Positions 58,650 through 64,000 of a stretch of DNA of 64,000 nt are shown here, one piece after another. Both the position numbers and the translations under genes were made by a program. The stretch is taken from positions 1-64,000 of the forward strand of contig DAONFA010000002.1 in NCBI GenBank assembly GCA_035403355.1, given 5' to 3'. The stretch comes from Candidatus Cloacimonas sp. (GTDB taxonomy: Bacteria > Cloacimonadota > Cloacimonadia > Cloacimonadales > Cloacimonadaceae). A model generated the notes under the pieces. That model was not told where the DNA came from. It was given only the letters and a program-made list of their open reading frames with translations, and made no database searches. Position 1 is the stretch's first letter, and each line of letters starts with the position of its first letter.

Positions 58650-60065
58650 ATGAAAGAAATAAGTGAAGAGCAAAGATCAGATGAATTGTTAGCTAAACAA
58701 GAAAAGACGCTAATGGACTATAATCTTCATCAATCTATAGTAAATAACGATCTTCGGGATATCAAGCGAGATTCCGGAATGTTCTTTACTCCGGAATGGA
58801 TTGTGGATTTTATGGTTAACCTGATTGATGATACCAATTATGTTGAAAAGGAAGACATTAAGATTTTGGAACCTGCCTGTGGTTTAGCCCAGTTTTTATT
58901 AGGAGTAAAGAGAAATAAACCTTCACTATTCAATCAGGCAGAACTCTTTGGAGTAGAAATCAATCAGGATATCATCAATTATGTATCTAATTTGAACATT
59001 GTAAAGGCAATTGATTTGTATCGAGCTGATTATCTTTTATGGCAAACCCGGTCATATTTTGATTTAATTATTGGTAATCCGCCGTATGGTATTCCCAGTT
59101 TATCTGAACACTACACGATAAAAACACATCCTGCAACCAAGGAGAAATATAAAAAACTTTTTGCAACCTGGTTTGGGAAGTATAATGTTTATGGGGCTTT
59201 TATAGAAAAATCAATCAAATTGCTTAAAGATAACGGCCAATTGATATTTATTGTTCCCCCAACTTTTATGATTCTGGATGAATTTAAAAAACTCCGGGTG
59301 TTTTTATCGCAAAACGGGAGAACGGAAATAATCTATTTGGGGGCTGATATATTTAAACCGGAAGCTGATGTTTCCTCGGTAGTATTAAATTTTATTAAGT
59401 CCGATAAATACATCTCCCGATTGGAATTGAAAGAATTTCAGGATAATAGAATAAGGACGCTAAAAAGTAATTTTCACTGGAAAGGTGAAGTTGTTAAGTT
59501 TGATACGGATTATACTCAGAAATTGGAAAGCTTATGTCCCTATAGGTTAGGAGATATTTACAATATTAGAATTTCTCCCCGAACTCCTGAAATAAAAAGA
59601 AGTAACATAATAGTGAAAGAAACAGTGCCCGGTGAAAATGAATATCTTCCTTTATTAAACGGAAAAAATCTGAAATGTAATAGAATAAATTATAACAATC
59701 TTACTGGTTATTGGGTAAAAAAGCAAGATGTAACCAAAATCAGAATGTCTTTTGGCTACCCTCATATCGTAATGGGATTGGGCTTTAGAGAAAATGGCAA
59801 AGTTGCCGCTGCTTTAGATGAAAAATGTTATCCCTGGATGGGCGATGTTTATCATCTTATAAGAGAAGAAAACTTATTTAACTGCCATTTTGATTTGGAA
59901 CCAGAAGATGTTGTTGCCTACTTAAATTCTGATTATGTAAAAAAGTATGTAAAAGACACCTACCGGGAAATTACTTATCATCTTAGTATTACTCAGCTAA
60001 AGAATTTGCCTCTTCCGAATGCAGAAGCTTGGCAACTTATTAAAAAGGAGAACCTTTGTGAGTGA
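58650..60065 (+). CDS. TaqI-like type II DNA adenine-N6 methyltransferase
   Basis: Methylates adenine in, by homology, TCGA. Seen: SAM-binding ILEPACGLAQFLLGV, GVEINQDI, the catalytic GNPPYGI (Asn-Pro-Pro-Tyr, about residue 149), then KYNVYGAFIEKSIKLLK and FIVPPTFMILDEFKKLRVFL, which follow M.TaqI closely in order and wording (from memory). A C-terminal target-recognition domain covers about 260-460. 471 residues against about 420 for M.TaqI; the extra length is N-terminal. No clear Shine-Dalgarno. The single TCGA I found in the window is inside this gene (59021-59024). Overlaps the nuclease gene by 8 nt. Confidence 0.93.
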   Translation: MKEISEEQRSDELLAKQEKTLMDYNLHQSIVNNDLRDIKRDSGMFFTPEWIVDFMVNLIDDTNYVEKEDIKILEPACGLAQFLLGVKRNKPSLFNQAELFGVEINQDIINYVSNLNIVKAIDLYRADYLLWQTRSYFDLIIGNPPYGIPSLSEHYTIKTHPATKEKYKKLFATWFGKYNVYGAFIEKSIKLLKDNGQLIFIVPPTFMILDEFKKLRVFLSQNGRTEIIYLGADIFKPEADVSSVVLNFIKSDKYISRLELKEFQDNRIRTLKSNFHWKGEVVKFDTDYTQKLESLCPYRLGDIYNIRISPRTPEIKRSNIIVKETVPGENEYLPLLNGKNLKCNRINYNNLTGYWVKKQDVTKIRMSFGYPHIVMGLGFRENGKVAAALDEKCYPWMGDVYHLIREENLFNCHFDLEPEDVVAYLNSDYVKKYVKDTYREITYHLSITQLKNLPLPNAEAWQLIKKENLCE

Positions 60066-60837
60066 CAGAACAATTGAAGATTTCAGAAAATATCGGGATT
60101 TTCTGGAAACTATTCCCTTGGATAAATATCGCGAAGAATTAAAAGATATTAAATGGGTTGAACAGGATTTGCCTAAGGAGATACTACCTCTGGCATCAAT
60201 ATTCAAATACTACTGGGAAGACAGACAATTTCTGGATTTTGAAGAATGGTTTGATACTTTTTGGATGGAAATTAATACTAATTCTCCAAGTAAAGAAGTA
60301 CTTAACCAATTTAAAAAATATTACTTTGATAAGGATAATAACGGCTGGTTCAAAAAAGGTTTTAGAGCCAGAATGTATAGAACTTGGGTATCTGTGCTTA
60401 CCCAAATGGATTTCTGTTATTTATTTCAGGTTCTTTCTGCCAGAAAAGGTAAAACTTTGTTGCTGGAATGCAATGCTGCTTTAGATGCCAGAGGGGTTGA
60501 CGCTAAAGTTGGAAATATTGGCTTTCAAGTTGCTAAAATTAGTAATAGAAAAGAAGCGCGTAGCGCCAGTAAAAAGAAAACACTGGTTACTATCCCTTAT
60601 GCAGTATTTAATATTGAAGAATTTGAAAGAAAGATTAAAAGCCCAAGGGTAAAAGATAAAAAGGGTTACCAAAATTCACTTAAAGCATTTCAAAAATATT
60701 TTATCCGTCTCAAAAATGGCTTTGTTGTTTTCGGAGAAGCATACCTGCTACCTATAATAGATAACATAGAAGACATCACAAAAGTAAAAGAGACGGTAGA
60801 TAAAATATCTTTGGAACTATCGGGTGAAGAGGCGTAA
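60058..60837 (+). CDS. TaqI-like type II restriction endonuclease
   Basis: Nuclease partner of the methyltransferase; predicted to cut TCGA. The match to R.TaqI is clear by eye: VEQDLPKEILPLASIFKYYW, FRARMYRTWVSVLTQMDFCYLF, LDARGVDAKVGNIGFQVAKIS (catalytic Asp residues and Lys region) and LKNGFVVFGEAYL. The start is GTG at 60058 behind AAAAGGAG, 8 nt inside the methyltransferase gene, giving 259 residues (R.TaqI is about 263). Coupled translation after the methyltransferase would let protection come first. The following 190 bp hold an ATCACC/GGTGAT inverted repeat (60932-60960). Confidence 0.92.
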   Translation: MSDRTIEDFRKYRDFLETIPLDKYREELKDIKWVEQDLPKEILPLASIFKYYWEDRQFLDFEEWFDTFWMEINTNSPSKEVLNQFKKYYFDKDNNGWFKKGFRARMYRTWVSVLTQMDFCYLFQVLSARKGKTLLLECNAALDARGVDAKVGNIGFQVAKISNRKEARSASKKKTLVTIPYAVFNIEEFERKIKSPRVKDKKGYQNSLKAFQKYFIRLKNGFVVFGEAYLLPIIDNIEDITKVKETVDKISLELSGEEA

Positions 60838-61030
60838 ACCTTATTTTCAATATCTCCTTTGCTTGATTTAGTGCAAACTTATTAAGAACGACACAAATTC
60901 TAAAAATCCTATCATCCTTGTTTCAAAATCTATCACCGAAAACTCCAAATTTGAGGTGATTCTAAAATCTTATTGCCAAATTTGTTCTATCTTGTAATTT
61001 GGTTTATAAAGAACTGTTCAGGAGAACAAA

Positions 61031-62311
61031 ATGGTTCAGGAACCTCAAAGTTTTCACGAGTTTATGCCCGACAAGGTTTGGAAATGGAAAAAACTGGAAG
61101 AGAAGCTGGATAATGTCTTATCTTTGCATGATTTTCAGGAGATTCGGCTTTCAGTTTTACAGGACAGCAAGGTTTTACAAGATGGCATAACTGCTTTAAT
61201 TCAAGGTCAGGAAGCCGATAGTGCAATGAAAGGAGTTCTTTCTCTTTCGCTTCCCGATGATCAATTAAGTTTATTAAGTTTGCGTCCGGAAGGCACAATC
61301 AGTGTGTTACATCATACTGCGCGGATTACGAATCCGGATGAAATTCATCGTTTTTATTATTCGGGTCCTATGTTTCGCAAGGTAAACAATCAGCAGCAGA
61401 TGGAATTTTATCAATTGGGGGTGGAGCTTTTAGGCAGTGATAGTATTCTCTCGGAAAACGAAGTAATTTCTTTAGGAATGAAACTTTGTAAAACCCTCGG
61501 TTTGAATGAAGTTCGCCTTGATCTAAATTCTTATGGTTGTTCCACCTGTAGGGAACCTTTTTTTACTGATTTGCATAAATATCTGCAAGAGCATCAAAGT
61601 GAATATTGCAGTTCTTGTTATCGTGAACTTTCCGCCAATCCTTTCAGTCAGGTTCATTGTTCAAAGCCCGGTTGCAAAAAAACCTTGCAGGACGGACCTC
61701 ACATTTATGATTACCTCTGCAAATCCTGTAAAGCAGATTTTAACAAAGTAAAAAGCATTCAGGCAAATCTGGGTAACCAATACAAGGTTAATCCACTTCT
61801 TAATAAGAACTTTGCTTACTATAACAAAACCGTTTTTGATTTTATAGCGACTCACAATAGCAAGGAAATTATTATTGGAGGCGGAGGACGCTACGATAAT
61901 CTTTCTGCTCTTATCACAGGGAAAAAAATCCCCGCTGTTGGATTTTACCTGAATCTGGATAGCATTTTTGAACTTATGGACAGCCGGAAATTATTTGAGG
62001 AAAACGATCCTGAATTCAGTGTTTATATCTGTGCGGAAAGTCCCAATCTGGAAATGATGACCCTGCAAATTGTTCAGGAGCTTCATTCCCAACAAATTAA
62101 GACCATTATTTCTCCCGAATGCAGACCTGTAAATAAGGAAATCAATATTGCCAAAAACAAGGATTGCCCCATAATGCTAATTCTGCGGGATGATAATATC
62201 CGCGAAGGAAAAATTCTTTTACGCAACCTGGTGAAAGAAGAACAAAATTATATCTCTTTAAAAGATACTTTGCCTTCCATAATGCTGGCAAAAAAGGCAA
62301 TGCAAAGCTAA
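61031..62311 (+). CDS. Divergent histidyl-tRNA synthetase-like protein (HisS/HisZ family)
   Basis: Class II synthetase-fold protein of 426 residues with the HisRS layout: LRPEGTISVLHH, motif 2 YYSGPMFRKVNNQQQMEFYQLGVELLG, a Cys-rich insertion (CSTCREPF...CSSCYREL...CSKPGC...CKSC) known in many HisRS, GGGGRYDNL, and a C-terminal anticodon-like domain (about 330-420). Two sites differ from HisRS: motif 2 lacks the usual ErPQxGR, and RGLDYY reads NKNFAYYNKTVFDF, losing the catalytic Arg. It may be the HisZ regulator of ATP phosphoribosyltransferase or a specialised paralogue; HisZ usually lacks the anticodon domain. Strong AGGAG before the ATG. Confidence 0.85.
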   Translation: MVQEPQSFHEFMPDKVWKWKKLEEKLDNVLSLHDFQEIRLSVLQDSKVLQDGITALIQGQEADSAMKGVLSLSLPDDQLSLLSLRPEGTISVLHHTARITNPDEIHRFYYSGPMFRKVNNQQQMEFYQLGVELLGSDSILSENEVISLGMKLCKTLGLNEVRLDLNSYGCSTCREPFFTDLHKYLQEHQSEYCSSCYRELSANPFSQVHCSKPGCKKTLQDGPHIYDYLCKSCKADFNKVKSIQANLGNQYKVNPLLNKNFAYYNKTVFDFIATHNSKEIIIGGGGRYDNLSALITGKKIPAVGFYLNLDSIFELMDSRKLFEENDPEFSVYICAESPNLEMMTLQIVQELHSQQIKTIISPECRPVNKEINIAKNKDCPIMLILRDDNIREGKILLRNLVKEEQNYISLKDTLPSIMLAKKAMQS

Positions 62312-62375
62312 AACTTTAAGCTAATTATCTTTTCCGCAACCGGTTTATCATAAAGGATAGATGTTTATAAACAAG

Positions 62376-62416
62376 AGGGCTGGCATACATTTCTATAAGG
62401 ACTGTAAGCCAGCCCT
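62376..62416. terminator. Possible bidirectional terminator hairpin
   Basis: A 9-bp exact inverted repeat, AGGGCTGGC/GCCAGCCCT, with a 23-nt loop, lies between the convergent hisS-like and clpB genes. The - strand side is followed by TTGTTTATAAAC; the + strand side by GTAAAACAAG. No perfect T run, so moderate support only. Confidence 0.45.
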
Positions 62417-62442
62417 GTAAAACAAGTATTTTGAATTGCAGG

Positions 62443-64000
62443 TTATTGCGTTACAATTAAGCCCTGAGAGGAATTCCAGTCCAGCATAATCTTCTTTCCG
62501 GCAGTGAATTTGCCAGCCAAAATGTATCTTGCCATAGTATCCTCAATTTCTTTTTGGATCAGGCGTTTAAGCGGTCTGGCACCATAAGCGGGATCATAAC
62601 CTTCTTCTGCCAAATGCTCAATCAGGTTATCCGAAAACTCCAGCTGGAGATTGCGATTTTCCAAACGCGAAGCTAAAAGAGCCAATTGCAATTTAACTAT
62701 TCTTGCTATGTGCTCTTTATTCAAACGGTGGAAAAGAATGATATCATCCACCCGGTTTAGGAATTCGGGACGGAAATATTGTTGCAGGATATTCATCAGC
62801 TTGGGTTTCAGCTGTTCCAGCTGGCTGCTTGACGCTTCATAAATTTCCTGCGAACCGATATTACTGGTCATAATGATTACACAGTGTTTAAAATCCACCG
62901 TTCTACCCTTTCCATCCGTAAGGCGTCCGTCATCCAAAATTTGCAGTAACACATTGAAAACATCCGGATGTGCCTTTTCAATTTCATCCAAAAGCAGCAC
63001 GGAATAAGGTCTGCGACGCACAGCTTCCGTTAAATAACCACCTTCTTCATAACCCACATAGCCGGGAGGAGCTCCAATTAAACGAGCCACACTGTGTTTT
63101 TCCATAAATTCGCTCATATCTAAACGAATCAATGCTTTCTCGGTATCAAAAAGATAACTTGCCAGCGTTTTTGCCAGTTCCGTTTTACCAACTCCCGTGG
63201 GACCCAAAAAGATGAAAGAACCAATGGGTCTGTTTTCATCGCTTAAGCCGCTACGACTGCGGCGGATAGCATTTGCCAATGCTTTGATACCTTCTTCCTG
63301 TCCTACAACTCTTTGGGCAAGAACATCTTCCAGTTCCAAAAGTTTTTGCATTTCGCTTTCCGCAAGTTTAGAAACAGGTATGCCTGTCCATTTGGAAACA
63401 ACTTCCGCTACCAGTTCTTCATCCACAATTTCTTTCAGCAATCTGTCTTTTTTAGTTAGGGTTTCTTCCTGCAGCAAATTCTGCAGTTCTTTTTCCTTGG
63501 CAGCAATTGTTCCATAACGCAGCTTAGCTGTTTTTTCGTAATTTCCTTCGCGTTCTGCTTTATCGGCTTCACCTTTAAGAGTATCAATTTCGGTTTTCAA
63601 AGCCCGAATATGCTCCAGCACCTGTTTTTCTTTTTCCCAACGCAGGCGTAATGCTTTGTTCTCTTCGTTGAGTTGGGCAATTTCTTCTTTAATTTTTTCC
63701 AGGCGTTCCTGCGAAAGAGGGTCTTTTTCCTTTGCCAAAGAGAGGCGTTCAATTTCCAGCTGTCTCAGCCGTCTTTCCGATTCATCAAGTTCCACAGGCA
63801 AAGAATCAATCTCCATTCTCAGTAATGCACATGCCTCATCAATCAAGTCAATTGCCTTATCAGGCAGAAACCTATCGGCAATATACCGCTCTGAAAGCTG
63901 AGCTGCAGCCACCAAGGCATTATCGCTAATTTGCACACCATGGTGAACTTCATATTTATCCCGGATACCTCTTAAAATGGAAATTGTATCTTCCACCGAG
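62443..64000 (-). CDS. clpB: ClpB disaggregase, C-terminal part (runs off the window)
   Basis: Hsp100 chaperone that pulls polypeptides from aggregates with DnaK. The frame is open to the right edge (SVEDTISILRG continues upstream), so only about 519 residues are present: the end of NBD1 with YIADRFLPDKAIDLIDEA, the coiled-coil middle domain (about 50-190 of the visible part), and NBD2 with Walker A GPTGVGKTELAKTLA, MSEFMEKHSVARLIGAPPGYVGYEEGG (in part GAPPGYVGYEEGG), LLLDEIEKAHPDVF and the D2 small domain GARPLKRLIQKEIED. The GTG near 63996 is internal, not a start. The coiled-coil separates it from ClpA/ClpC. Confidence 0.96.
   Translation of the reverse strand, partial: SVEDTISILRGIRDKYEVHHGVQISDNALVAAAQLSERYIADRFLPDKAIDLIDEACALLRMEIDSLPVELDESERRLRQLEIERLSLAKEKDPLSQERLEKIKEEIAQLNEENKALRLRWEKEKQVLEHIRALKTEIDTLKGEADKAEREGNYEKTAKLRYGTIAAKEKELQNLLQEETLTKKDRLLKEIVDEELVAEVVSKWTGIPVSKLAESEMQKLLELEDVLAQRVVGQEEGIKALANAIRRSRSGLSDENRPIGSFIFLGPTGVGKTELAKTLASYLFDTEKALIRLDMSEFMEKHSVARLIGAPPGYVGYEEGGYLTEAVRRRPYSVLLLDEIEKAHPDVFNVLLQILDDGRLTDGKGRTVDFKHCVIIMTSNIGSQEIYEASSSQLEQLKPKLMNILQQYFRPEFLNRVDDIILFHRLNKEHIARIVKLQLALLASRLENRNLQLEFSDNLIEHLAEEGYDPAYGARPLKRLIQKEIEDTMARYILAGKFTAGKKIMLDWNSSQGLIVTQ

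Overview
The window is about 64 kb of a compact, AT-leaning bacterial chromosome with no rRNA, tRNA, phage or CRISPR locus that I can see. The genes point to a Gram-negative anaerobe: lipoprotein and LPS transport (LolA, LptE), heptose synthesis (RfaE1, RfaE2), RseC, a PduO-type cobalamin adenosyltransferase, IspG, radical SAM enzymes and an iron alcohol dehydrogenase. A secreted C25 (gingipain-type) peptidase, a long SecA with an insertion, and a beta-propeller/Y_Y_Y sensor suggest the FCB group. My best guess is Cloacimonadota (WWE1, Candidatus Cloacimonas-like). That assignment is inference from gene style, not a database result.

Layout. 0-9 kb: C25 peptidase (-), radical SAM/SPASM protein, ispG with a split chromate-transporter pair, and glgP (-). 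9.1-24.2 kb: one long + strand run of tightly packed housekeeping genes (der, plsY, purF, rfaE1, rfaE2, rseC, folB, folK, a short glmU, HIT, LytR_C, rsfS, argS, rimI, nadB, tmk, S41 peptidase), most overlapping the next gene by 4, 8 or 14 nt. 24.2-26 kb: a repeat island, then a 29-codon AURKAIP1/COX24-like gene and HU on the - strand with a clear terminator. 26-36.3 kb: a UVR-motif protein behind a triple operator, iron ADH, secA, topA, an ABC permease and an ICMT-like methyltransferase, separated by repeat arrays. 37-47.2 kb: the signalling cluster. 47.7-54.9 kb: a - strand run lptE, pseudouridine synthase, ychF, ftsK, lolA, manC, sagB. 55-57.8 kb: HTH-PTS IIA and purE (+), then gpmA, cobalamin adenosyltransferase and ridA (-). 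58-64 kb: a repeat island, a TaqI-type restriction-modification pair, a divergent HisRS-like gene and the 3' part of clpB.

The most unusual unit is 36,988-47,182. A SiaB-type kinase, a SiaC-type phosphoprotein, a class III nucleotide cyclase (where Pseudomonas has the diguanylate cyclase SiaD), a giant propeller sensor ending in a SpoIIE/PP2C phosphatase (SiaA role), an ABCG-type transporter with TerB-like and FHA-like N-terminal regions, and two stand-alone cyclic-nucleotide-binding domains lie in one direction. Together they could form a complete circuit: extracytoplasmic signal, partner switch, cyclic nucleotide, transporter.

The intergenic space is full of repeats: a hairpin family with constant 7-6-7 geometry and compensated stem changes; two loci where a hairpin-containing unit has copied the start of the downstream gene twice, each copy a mini-ORF whose stop overlaps the next start; a 40-bp palindrome family; about 110-bp terminal-inverted-repeat elements; and heptamer arrays. 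By eye I found only one TCGA in the window, inside the TaqI-like methyltransferase gene, which fits long-term avoidance of its predicted target.
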